Assembly: GCA_036771835.1 (NCBI GenBank)
Contig: DAIPGN010000011.1
Coordinates: 1 to 64,000, forward strand
DNA length: 64,000 nucleotides
From: UBA4877 sp002399285
Lineage (GTDB): Bacteria; Bacillota; Thermoanaerobacteria; Thermoanaerobacterales; UBA4877
Direction: 5' to 3'
This document shows positions 49,401 through 57,903 of the stretch, one piece after another. Made by a program: the position numbers and the translations under genes. The notes under the pieces are model-generated. The model was not told the origin of the DNA, did not search any database, and saw only the letters and a list, made by a program, of their open reading frames with translations. Within the stretch, counting starts at the first letter, position 1; every line of letters begins with the position of its first letter.

Positions 49401-52400
49401 GACTACCTATGAGGAATTGAAACAATACCGATGTCCGGTGTATATTGCATGTGTGCGTCCAGATTTTAGACTACCTATGAGGAATTGAAATTTCTCGTCG
49501 GCTATCTCGTTCCAAAGGTCCTTCTCCGGATTTTAGACTACCTATGAGGAATTGAAACAATGTTCTTCCGGTGATAGGCTGTGACATATCGACAGGATTT
49601 TAGACTACCTATGAGGAATTGAAACCATCTTCTGCGCCGCTCTTCTGGCCATTCCCTTTATGATTTTAGACTACCTATGAGGAATTGAAACCATTTGTAG
49701 CCATTTTATTATGGCCTCCTATTCATATTTTTGATTTTAGACTACCTATGAGGAATTGAAACCCAATCTGCCCATTCTTTCTTTTTATAGTCTAAAGAGA
49801 TTTTAGACTACCTATGAGGAATTGAAACCCGATCCAAAAATCATTCTATCTTGCCCAGGAAGGAATTCCTTCCTGGGATTTTAGACTACCTATGAGGAAT
49901 TGAAACCGACACCTAATCCATCTCTAATAATAACGCACATAGCGATTTTAGACTACCTATGAGGAATTGAAACTGCTGGAGCTGCGACAGAGCATATGCC
50001 AACAAGTGTCCGATTTTAGACTACCTATGAGGAATTGAAACCCTATGCGAAGGATTCCATAGATGCAACAGTCAAAGGATTTTAGACTACCTATGAGGAA
50101 TTGAAACTGGGAACGGACAGCATGGAGGGGCACGAGGGATTCGATTTTAGACTACCTATGAGGAATTGAAACTTTCCAACAAGGAGAACACAGAGGCATT
50201 CCAGGCGGGATTTTAGACTACCTATGAGGAATTGAAACCGGAAGTGACAACCGGAATAGACAACGAGCTGGTGAGGGATTTTAGACTACCTATGAGGAAT
50301 TGAAACTCTATTCTGCTTCCGGTATCGGCGGTTCCCATTCCGATTTTAGACTACCTATGAGGAATTGAAACAGTATCTTTTTAATTCTTAGGGCCAAATT
50401 CAGTGAAGATTTTAGACTACCTATGAGGAATTGAAACCGCTCGAATAGGGAGTTGCCCCTATTCGGGAACTTCGATTTTAGACTACCTATGAGGAATTGA
50501 AACAAAATGTCGCCCTCCATGATAATCGGACTTTCGTACCAGATTTTAGACTACCTATGAGGAATTGAAACTCCGGACATGCCGTTTGTCTGGTTATATA
50601 CGGTCGTGATTTTAGACTACCTATGAGGAATTGAAACATCCATCCTGTGTCAAATCACACTCTCGTCTCAATTGATTTTAGACTACCTATGAGGAATTGA
50701 AACGAATCTCACGGCAAGCTGCCTAATAATTTTTGGTAGATTTTAGACTACCTATGAGGAATTGAAACTCTATTCTGCTTCCGGTATCGGCGGTTCCCAT
50801 TCCTCGATTTTAGACTACCTATGAGGAATTGAAACTCCGGACCCGAAGTGGTATTCTTTGACTGATCAGCTAGATTTTAGACTACCTATGAGGAATTGAA
50901 ACCGGCTATTTCAACCACTTTCTTTTTGAGTGTGAAGTGATTTTAGACTACCTATGAGGAATTGAAACCCGAATATTTTCACGATCTTTTTTGCCCTTGT
51001 GACCGGATTTTAGACTACCTATGAGGAATTGAAACGTAGCTATCTTCCCCCATGCTGTGACCTTAGCAACTGATTTTAGACTACCTATGAGGAATTGAAA
51101 CAGTCATGCATATATTGACAAGTTAGAAAAAGGCAACGATTTTAGACTACCTATGAGGAATTGAAACTATCCTCCTTTTATTTTTTATTATTTGGGTGAA
51201 GGCGGATTTTAGACTACCTATGAGGAATTGAAACATGTGGAACATAAATTGTGGAATCCTTTGTTGGAGAGGGATTTTAGACTACCTATGAGGAATTGAA
51301 ACTATCCTCCTTTTATTTTTTATTATTTGGGTGAAGGCGGATTTTAGACTACCTATGAGGAATTGAAACATGTGGAACATAAATTGTGGAATCCTTTGTT
51401 GGAGAGGGATTTTAGACTACCTATGAGGAATTGAAACTAAGTAATATTTGCCTTTTCTAAAAACTTTTTATAGGGATTTTAGACTACCTATGAGGAATTG
51501 AAACTAATCGTCATAATAAGGGATGGTCGTACAACGGCATTGATTTTAGACTACCTATGAGGAATTGAAACTATCTTTGAGCAAGGTGCTTTACTCTCGC
51601 GTGTATAGATTTTAGACTACCTATGAGGAATTGAAACCGTCGTATCAACGGTAGGCTCAACTTTTTTCCCCGTGATTTTAGACTACCTATGAGGAATTGA
51701 AACTCTGTTCAAGCTTTTCCTCCGTCAGTCCCGGATTGGATTTTAGACTACCTATGAGGAATTGAAACTAATGAAATTATGGGTTAAAAATCCTATAACT
51801 GACAAAGATTTTAGACTACCTATGAGGAACTGAAACAATTTTCTGATTTCTGCCGGATTGCCCGCCGGCGCGGATTTTAGACTACCTATGAGGAATTGAA
51901 ACCGGAAGGACCTCGCAGCGTATGAAGAAATAAGGAGGGATTTTAGACTACCTATGAGGAATTGAAACATCATGATTCATACACAAATAGCTGGCACATA
52001 GTCGATTTTAGACTACCTATGAGGAATTGAAACAAAAGGATTGGCACGGGACGAAGACATGGCATCCCGGATTTTAGACTACCTATGAGGAATTGAAACT
52101 GTGAATTTCCGTGATGCTCCGGTGGCTTTCAGCGTGATTTTAGACTACCTATGAGGAATTGAAACTCAATAATTTTGAGATGGAGACGTCGACGCGATCG
52201 GATTTTAGACTACCTATGAGGAATTGAAACAGTTTCCATGACATTCCAGCCTTTTTAATGTATGGGATTTTAGACTACCTATGAGGAATTGAAACCTGTA
52301 TACACCGTTACCGATGAACGAAGATACCCACGATTTTAGACTACCTATGAGGAATTGAAACCAGCAATGTCTCCAGCAATTCAACGTGATCCTGCTCGAT

Positions 52401-53476
52401 TTTAGACTACCTATGAGGAATTGAAACTTCAGCTGCAGCTACCATTTTCCTCTCCTCTTTCCCGATTTTAGACTACCTATGAGGAATTGAAACTCCTAAA
52501 CCCATGTCCCTGCCAGCACTGAACCAGAAAGATTTTAGACTACCTATGAGGAATTGAAACTAGGAGGGTATAAGAATGTTTGATTCAGCAGCCGAAGATT
52601 TTAGACTACCTATGAGGAATTGAAACCTAAGACACGGGGAACATGGACATGCTGCCCCATATAGATTTTAGACTACCTATGAGGAATTGAAACTCTCTCC
52701 GGGAAACGATGGCGTGCCGGACAGATTGGGATTTTAGACTACCTATGAGGAATTGAAACCTGCAGACCGAGATCAATCGGAAGCGATTTGGTAAAGATTT
52801 TAGACTACCTATGAGGAATTGAAACCTTTTTCACGCCGTACCTGTTCGGCAATAGATACCTTGATTTTAGACTACCTATGAGGAATTGAAACATGAATTT
52901 GAAATGGAAAACATAAGAAGAATTCCTAGATTTTGGACTACCTATGAGGAATTGAAACTTTTCTTGAGGATCTCGTTTCTTTTCCAAAAAAAGGATTTTA
53001 GACTACCTATGAGGAATTGAAACTCAATTGTTCATATTTATCTTGGGCACTTTGGAAAGGATTTTAGACTACCTATGAGGAATTGAAACTGAACTTCTTC
53101 ACGGAATCAATTCCCAACTGGTGGAGATTTTAGACTACCTATGAGGAATTGAAACCCAATGGGAAATATCGCATATTGATGGAGGAATATGATGAATAAG
53201 AAAAATAAAGAAGGCCTCTTTTCTGATAAACGCTGGAATGAACCTCCTGGTTATGAAGCGGTGGGACATATAGAATTTACCGAGGAAAAGAAGGAAAAGA
53301 ACAGAGAAGAACTTAAAAAAATACTAAGAGAAAAAGGGATAATCGAAAACCCATAGAAGCACTTGCCAAGCAAAATGGTAGATTTTAGACTACCCATGAG
53401 GAATTGAAACAAGACATAGGTTTCCTTATTCTTTTTCAAATACCAGGATTTTAGACTACCTATGAGGAATAGAAAC
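37481..53476 (+). CRISPR. Type I-B CRISPR array, 239 repeats
   Basis: The 30-nt repeat starts GATTTTAGACTACC, continues TATGAGGA and ends ATTGAAAC. Counting repeat starts line by line gave 239, with spacers mostly 34-38 nt and a period near 66. The last eight bases match the usual I-B crRNA handle. Repeats are almost invariant: a one-base insertion at 46878-46908, last base T at 49491, GAACTG at 51807-51836, GATTTTGG at 52929-52958, and one change in each of the last two copies (53381, 53447). Decay at the far end fixes the leader at 37.4 kb. The interval 53156-53380 is 225 nt and carries a small ORF. Repeated, variant and overlapping spacers are described in the findings. Confidence 0.99.
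53192..53356 (+). CDS. Small ORF (54 aa) inside the last part of the CRISPR array
   Basis: The ORF lies in the 225-nt interval between repeats 237 (53126-53155) and 238 (53381-53410). The ATG at 53192 is 6 nt after GGAGG (an adjacent ATG is at 53189), and it ends with TAG. The product starts MNKKNKEGLFSDKRWNEPPG, continues through YEAVGHIEF, and ends with a Lys/Glu-rich stretch likely to be helical (EEKKEKNREELKKILREK). I do not recognise a family. It has no Cys, signal peptide or membrane helix. It could be a small regulator or anti-CRISPR-like protein, a captured mobile-element gene fragment, or chance. Transcription could come from the pre-crRNA. Confidence 0.45.
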   Translation: MNKKNKEGLFSDKRWNEPPGYEAVGHIEFTEEKKEKNREELKKILREKGIIENP

Positions 53477-53948
53477 TTTTCTCCATTTATCCACCATCAA
53501 AGCGCTTCCGTTGTTTTTAAGCTAACTACAAAGATTTGAATTTGCAAATGTACGGTAAAGTGACGTTCTCAAGGCTGCGGACGGGAATTAATACATTTTG
53601 AAACAAAGAAGATCATAGAGGCAGGATATGATTCTACAGTACTTGTACTTTGTACGAACGGTACAATTAAATTAGAAAGGGAATCGGGGGATATTGCAAA
53701 ATTACAACAGGCTTACAGCATTCAATAATTATTAATTCTGATCAAACCTTTCTAGATAAAAGGTAATCGGCAGTATAAGAGGAGCTGATTACCTTTTATT
53801 TTTTGACGTCTGGAAGTCTTTAAATCTATATGTTCATCATATAATTTCCTAACAATAGGAAAGAAGATTATAAGCATTCAGCCAAAAGTCTTTGTATAAT
53901 CAATTATATAGCAATAGACTAATAAAAGCCAATAAATGGGAGGACATA
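53477..53948 (+). other. Array-to-PTS intergenic region with possible gene remnant
   Basis: The first 280 nt after the last repeat contain no intact gene. An open stretch without a start codon (about 53598-53729) reads FETKKIIEAGYDSTVLVL then CTNGTIKLERESGDIAK and ends at TAA; it looks like the 3' end of a decayed gene of unknown family. A terminator follows at 53759-53804. Beyond it are a TATAAT (53840-53845) with poor -35, fitting an activator-dependent promoter, and a small inverted repeat TTTCCTA/TAGGAAA at 53845-53862. Confidence 0.4.
53759..53804 (+). terminator. Intrinsic terminator upstream of the PTS operon
   Basis: AAAGGTAATC (53759-53768) pairs with GATTACCTTTT (53787-53797), followed by ATTTTTT. 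It would stop any pre-crRNA or remnant-gene transcript before the PTS genes. Confidence 0.8.
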
Positions 53949-54281
53949 ATGGAAGAGTTAGAATTGCTGTGCTTCAAACTTATTACTGCCGCCGGAACGG
54001 CACGTTCCTGCAGTATTGAGGCCGTTAAGGAAGCTAAAAAGGGAAGCTTTGAAGAAGCAAAAAAATTAATGGAAGAAGGTGAAAAGCAGTTTTCAAGTGC
54101 TCATGATATACACAGCGAAATACTCACAAAAGATGCCGGGGGCAGTGAAAGCGGCAACGGCTCGATGTTACTGATGCATGCGGAAGATCTTCTCATGAGT
54201 GCGGAGACATTTAAGATAATGGCGGTGGATCTTATTGACATTTGCAAGGCTATGAATGAGCTGTCACAAAAGGTTAAATAG
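53949..54281 (+). CDS. PTS lactose/cellobiose-family EIIA
   Basis: A 110-aa helical EIIA. The phospho-His is in LLMHAEDLLMSA near residue 77; the protein begins MEELELLCFKLITAAGTARS, typical of Lac/Chb IIA. It passes phosphate from HPr to EIIB. ATG 53949 follows GGGAGG. It is the first gene of a six-gene set (IIA, IIB, IIC, GrdB-related, MupG, regulator). A 94-nt gap separates it from EIIB. Confidence 0.93.
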   Translation: MEELELLCFKLITAAGTARSCSIEAVKEAKKGSFEEAKKLMEEGEKQFSSAHDIHSEILTKDAGGSESGNGSMLLMHAEDLLMSAETFKIMAVDLIDICKAMNELSQKVK

Positions 54282-54375
54282 GCGCTGCAAACGTATGCTA
54301 AATTGATTGTTAATAGAAAGCAGAGAGTCGAGTTAAAAATTACTTCTTAATTTTAATTGGGAGGGGGTGAGATAA

Positions 54376-54696
54376 ATGAAAAAAGTATACTTATTTTGCA
54401 GTGCCGGCATGTCTACCAGTCTTCTTGCTAACAATATGCAAGAGGTTGCGGATGCGCATAATCTTCCGATCGAAGTAAAAGCGTTTTCCCTTGCGCGGCT
54501 TCCGGAAATTTATGAAAAGGAACATCCCGATTGCATTTTATTGGGTCCACAGGTAAGATTCGTTTATGACGAAACGAAAAAAAATTATAATAAATTAAAT
54601 ACGCCTGTCGGATTGATTGATGCAAGCGATTACGGTACGATCAATGGTGAACATGTATTGAAATCGGCAATAAAACTAATTAAACAGGGCGCTTAG
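54376..54696 (+). CDS. PTS lactose/cellobiose-family EIIB
   Basis: A 106-aa EIIB with the phospho-Cys at residue 8 in LFCSAGMSTSLL and the fold motif CILLGPQVRF near 54. It donates phosphate to the sugar during uptake by EIIC. The ATG has GGGAGGGGG upstream. The set is split into separate IIA, IIB and IIC genes, as in Chb-type systems. Confidence 0.94.
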   Translation: MKKVYLFCSAGMSTSLLANNMQEVADAHNLPIEVKAFSLARLPEIYEKEHPDCILLGPQVRFVYDETKKNYNKLNTPVGLIDASDYGTINGEHVLKSAIKLIKQGA

Positions 54697-54772
54697 TCTA
54701 TTGTCATGCAGTTTTTATAGGGCAATAATTTAAGTTGTATGAAAATATTAAAGGATGGGAGAGGAAACAAGG

Positions 54773-56143
54773 ATGCAAGAGAACAGAATGAAAAATAGTT
54801 TAATGGATACGTTTGAATCAAAATTGATGCCGATTGCAAAATATATAAGCACAAATAAATATCTTATGGCAATCCGAGATGGCTTTTTGGTAAGTATGCC
54901 GCTTTTGGTAGTCGGTTCAATATTTATGCTGATTTCAAATTTCCCGGTACAGGCTTGGATCAATTTATTGAGCAATACGAATATAGCTGGGACATCAATT
55001 TCATCATATTTCTCTAATATAACGAACGCGACATTCTCGATTATGGCAATTTTCGTAGTTATTGGTATTGGATATAATTATGCAAAGGAGGAAAAGGTCA
55101 GTCCAATATTTGGCGCTGCAGTGGCTATTTTGAGTTGGTTTATTCTTATGCCTTTTACCACCGAATATATTCCGGAAGGTTCTTCAACTGCTATAGAAGT
55201 TGCAAGCATTCCCCTGCAGTGGGTTGGTTCCAAAGGTATATTTATAGGGATTTTTTGCGCATTTATCTCAGTCAGGATTTACAAATGGGTGGAAGATAAG
55301 AATTGGACCATAAAGATGCCGAGTGGTGTGCCTCCGACAGTCGGGCAATCATTTGCGGCATTGTTTCCGATCGCCATGGTTATTATAGTATTTTTCCTGA
55401 TAAGGGTATTGTTCTCATTGACATCATGGGGCAATGCATTCGACTTTGTATATAAGATATTACAGATGCCGTTACAAAAAGTTGGGGATACTTTGGGAGC
55501 AATGCTGGGAATTTATTTGTTTGCACATATATTGTGGTTCTTTGGTATTCATGGTACAAATATTACAGATTCAGTTTTCAGGCCTATTCTATATGCGCTA
55601 TCTGCCGAAAATTTAGCAGCTTTGCAGGCAGGCAATCCACTGCCGCACATTATCAACAGCCAGTTCCAGGATCTGTTTGCCACATATGGCGGCGGAGGTT
55701 CGACGCTTTCGCTGCTGATCATAATGCTCTTCTTCTGCAAATCTAAGAGGATCAAACAACTTGGTAAACTTGCCATTGTACCTGGTATATTTGAGATAAA
55801 TGAACCTATTATTTTTGGATTGCCGATCGTATTGAATCCCATTATGGCTGTGCCATTTATTCTGACTCCGATGGTCAATATTCTTATTTCGTACATTACT
55901 ATGAGGATAGGGATCGTTCCGATTTGCAACGGTGTAATTATGCCGTGGACGACACCGCCGATAATTTCCGGGTTCCTTTCATCAGGTTGGCAGGGCGCGG
56001 TTCTGCAAATATTTTTAATTGCTTTAGGAGCGCTTATTTACTATCCTTTCATTAAAGTGGTAGATAAGCAGTATTTGAAGGATGAAAGCGAAGATAGTGA
56101 TTCGGGAACCGATGACTTCTCATTGGACGATTTATCACTTTAA
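54773..56143 (+). CDS. PTS lactose/cellobiose-family EIIC permease
   Basis: A 456-aa membrane permease with about 10 predicted helices, normal for the family. It begins with the amphipathic MDTFESKLMPIAKYISTNKY region and carries the conserved HILWFFGIHG near 245 and FEINEPIIFGLPIVLNP near 340, which form the sugar-binding and gating loops. The transported beta-glycoside is not known; the MupG neighbour suggests an amino-sugar disaccharide. I chose ATG 54773, 6 nt after GGGAGAGGAA; ATG 54755 has that site inside its coding region. Confidence 0.93.
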   Translation: MQENRMKNSLMDTFESKLMPIAKYISTNKYLMAIRDGFLVSMPLLVVGSIFMLISNFPVQAWINLLSNTNIAGTSISSYFSNITNATFSIMAIFVVIGIGYNYAKEEKVSPIFGAAVAILSWFILMPFTTEYIPEGSSTAIEVASIPLQWVGSKGIFIGIFCAFISVRIYKWVEDKNWTIKMPSGVPPTVGQSFAALFPIAMVIIVFFLIRVLFSLTSWGNAFDFVYKILQMPLQKVGDTLGAMLGIYLFAHILWFFGIHGTNITDSVFRPILYALSAENLAALQAGNPLPHIINSQFQDLFATYGGGGSTLSLLIIMLFFCKSKRIKQLGKLAIVPGIFEINEPIIFGLPIVLNPIMAVPFILTPMVNILISYITMRIGIVPICNGVIMPWTTPPIISGFLSSGWQGAVLQIFLIALGALIYYPFIKVVDKQYLKDESEDSDSGTDDFSLDDLSL

Positions 56144-56164
56144 TATAAATACTTAAGGAGCCGG

Positions 56165-56701
56165 GTGAATTCAGACATGATAAAAATTGTGGCGCTTTAT
56201 GATCAAATCGAATCGGGAATGGGCACGAAGGATGATAAAATGTTGCCGCTTGGGGCAAAAAAGGTTCCCATAGGTCCGGGTATTATGATGCAGCCTTATT
56301 TAAAACAGATCGATGCAAAAATCGTTGCCAGTCTATACTGTGGAACGGGAACATATATGGGCAATAAACAAAGAGTGACAGAGAAAATATGCGAGGCAGT
56401 GAATAAAATACATCCGGACGTTGTTATCTGTGGACCGGCGTTTAATGATAAGAACTATGCGCAGATGTGCGTTGAACTTACGGACGGCATCATTGGTACC
56501 ACTGGAATACCCGCGGTTTCGTCTATGTCGGCTGAGAATATTGAGGTAATAGAAAAGTACAGGGATAAAATGTATATCGTAAAATGTCCCAAAAAGGGCC
56601 AGGCCGGTTTGAACCGCTCATTGCAGAATTTATGCTATGTCGCGAAATCCCTTGCCGTACATGACGATAACACCGCAGATATCAAAGAATACTGTTTCTG
56701 A
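56165..56701 (+). CDS. GrdB-related protein
   Basis: A 178-aa protein related to the N-terminal part of glycine reductase component B (GrdB). VVICGPAFNDKNYAQMCVEL near 87 and IPAVSSMSAEN near 115 match the GrdB fold, while the C-terminal half of GrdB (which carries selenocysteine) is absent. A Cys lies in ASLYCGTGTYMG near 58. The family recurs next to sugar PTS genes, but no reaction is established. GTG 56165 sits 4 nt after AAGGAG; ATG 56177 is an alternative. Confidence 0.7.
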   Translation: MNSDMIKIVALYDQIESGMGTKDDKMLPLGAKKVPIGPGIMMQPYLKQIDAKIVASLYCGTGTYMGNKQRVTEKICEAVNKIHPDVVICGPAFNDKNYAQMCVELTDGIIGTTGIPAVSSMSAENIEVIEKYRDKMYIVKCPKKGQAGLNRSLQNLCYVAKSLAVHDDNTADIKEYCF

Positions 56702-56749
56702 CATAATTGCGATAATGTGTTATATTTACTTATAAGGAGGTCTGATACG

Positions 56750-57838
56750 ATGCACAGAATGGGTATATCCGTTTATCCGGAACATTCCACGGAGGACAAA
56801 GATTACGATTATATGAGGATGGCCCAAAAATATGGATTCACCAGGATATTTACGTGCCTGCTGTCGGTAAATGAATCTCGGGAGGACACCATAAAAAAGT
56901 TTACAAAATTTATGATACAGGCGCATTCACTTGGATATATCGTGGCGGTAGACACCAATCCCGATGTATTTGAACACCTTGGCGCAACGCCTTATGATTT
57001 AAAGCCGTTTTCCAATATGAATGTGGATATTGTGCGGCTGGATGGACATTTCGGGGACAGGGAGGATATAGCAATAACCAACAACCCATACGGGATTTCT
57101 ATTGAATTTAACGGCAGTTCTAATATGGCTTTGGATCTGATGATCGAAAGGGGAGCCGATGTAAGGAATATGTCCGTCTGCCATAACTTCTATCCGCAGA
57201 GATACACCGGACTGGGATGGAATAGATTTATGGAGTTCACGGATAAATACCGGGCCTTGAATATTCCCGTATCCGCATTTGTTTCAAGCAATAATGAAAA
57301 TACGTTTGGCCCATGGCCTGTATCTGCGGGTCTGCCTACCTGCGAGATACACCGGGGACTGCCTATCGATCTTCAGGTAAGACATCTGCTCGCAACCAAA
57401 AAGATCGATGACATCATAATCGGGAATGCCTTTGCCAAAGAGGACGAATTAAAGGCGATATCGCAGGTCGATAAAACTAAAATTACGATCAAGATAGAAT
57501 CAGAAGAAAATGTTACTGAGGAAGAGCGCAATATCATTTATAACTACACTCATTTTGATAGAGGCGACGCGTCGGATTATTTTATACGAAGCAGCATGCC
57601 GCGCGGGGATTACGGAGATAAGGGCATACCTTACAAACAATGTCATAATGAAATGTTTCATAGGGGAGACGTGGTAATTGTCAACGACAACCTGGCCCAT
57701 TACCGCGGCGAGCTGGAGATCGTCAAAAGGGATATGCCCAATGATGGTGAAAGAAATTTAGTGGGGAAAATACCTACACAGGAATTGATGCTGTTGGACT
57801 TGATAAAGCCTGAATATGCTTTTGACTTTATAAAATAA
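56750..57838 (+). CDS. MupG-family (DUF871) 6-phospho-glycosidase
   Basis: A 362-aa protein with a TIM-barrel (about 1-240; MGISVYPEHS at the N-terminus, RLDGHFG near 103, NFYPQRYTGLGWNRF near 152) and a C-terminal cyclophilin-like domain. MupG of Staphylococcus hydrolyses MurNAc-6-phosphate-GlcNAc taken up by a PTS. Here the PTS is of the lactose/cellobiose type rather than the MurP type, and no MurQ etherase is nearby, so the substrate may differ. ATG 56750 has AAGGAGG upstream; ATG 56759 is also possible. Confidence 0.83.
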   Translation: MHRMGISVYPEHSTEDKDYDYMRMAQKYGFTRIFTCLLSVNESREDTIKKFTKFMIQAHSLGYIVAVDTNPDVFEHLGATPYDLKPFSNMNVDIVRLDGHFGDREDIAITNNPYGISIEFNGSSNMALDLMIERGADVRNMSVCHNFYPQRYTGLGWNRFMEFTDKYRALNIPVSAFVSSNNENTFGPWPVSAGLPTCEIHRGLPIDLQVRHLLATKKIDDIIIGNAFAKEDELKAISQVDKTKITIKIESEENVTEEERNIIYNYTHFDRGDASDYFIRSSMPRGDYGDKGIPYKQCHNEMFHRGDVVIVNDNLAHYRGELEIVKRDMPNDGERNLVGKIPTQELMLLDLIKPEYAFDFIK

Positions 57839-57850
57839 GATCGCAGGGGT

Positions 57851-57885
57851 GTGTGGCCAGGCCTGCTTGGCCGCACATCTTTCTT
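57851..57885 (+). terminator. Terminator after the MupG gene
   Basis: GTGTGGCCA (57851-57859) pairs with TGGCCGCAC (57868-57876), followed by ATCTTTCTT. It may end the PTS operon or reduce expression of the regulator gene. Confidence 0.6.
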
Positions 57886-57903
57886 AATGATCGGTTTGGA
57901 GTG

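Noticed and set aside
38200..52987. Minus-strand ORFs of 60-85 codons inside the array, all containing repeated FQFLIGSLKS peptides
   Set aside because: They are translations of the CRISPR repeat itself where three 66-nt units happen to stay in frame; the peptide is the repeat read backwards.
53251..53439. Minus-strand 62-codon ORF at the end of the array
   Set aside because: It runs through a CRISPR repeat and antisense to the better-supported 54-codon ORF, and lacks a ribosome binding site.
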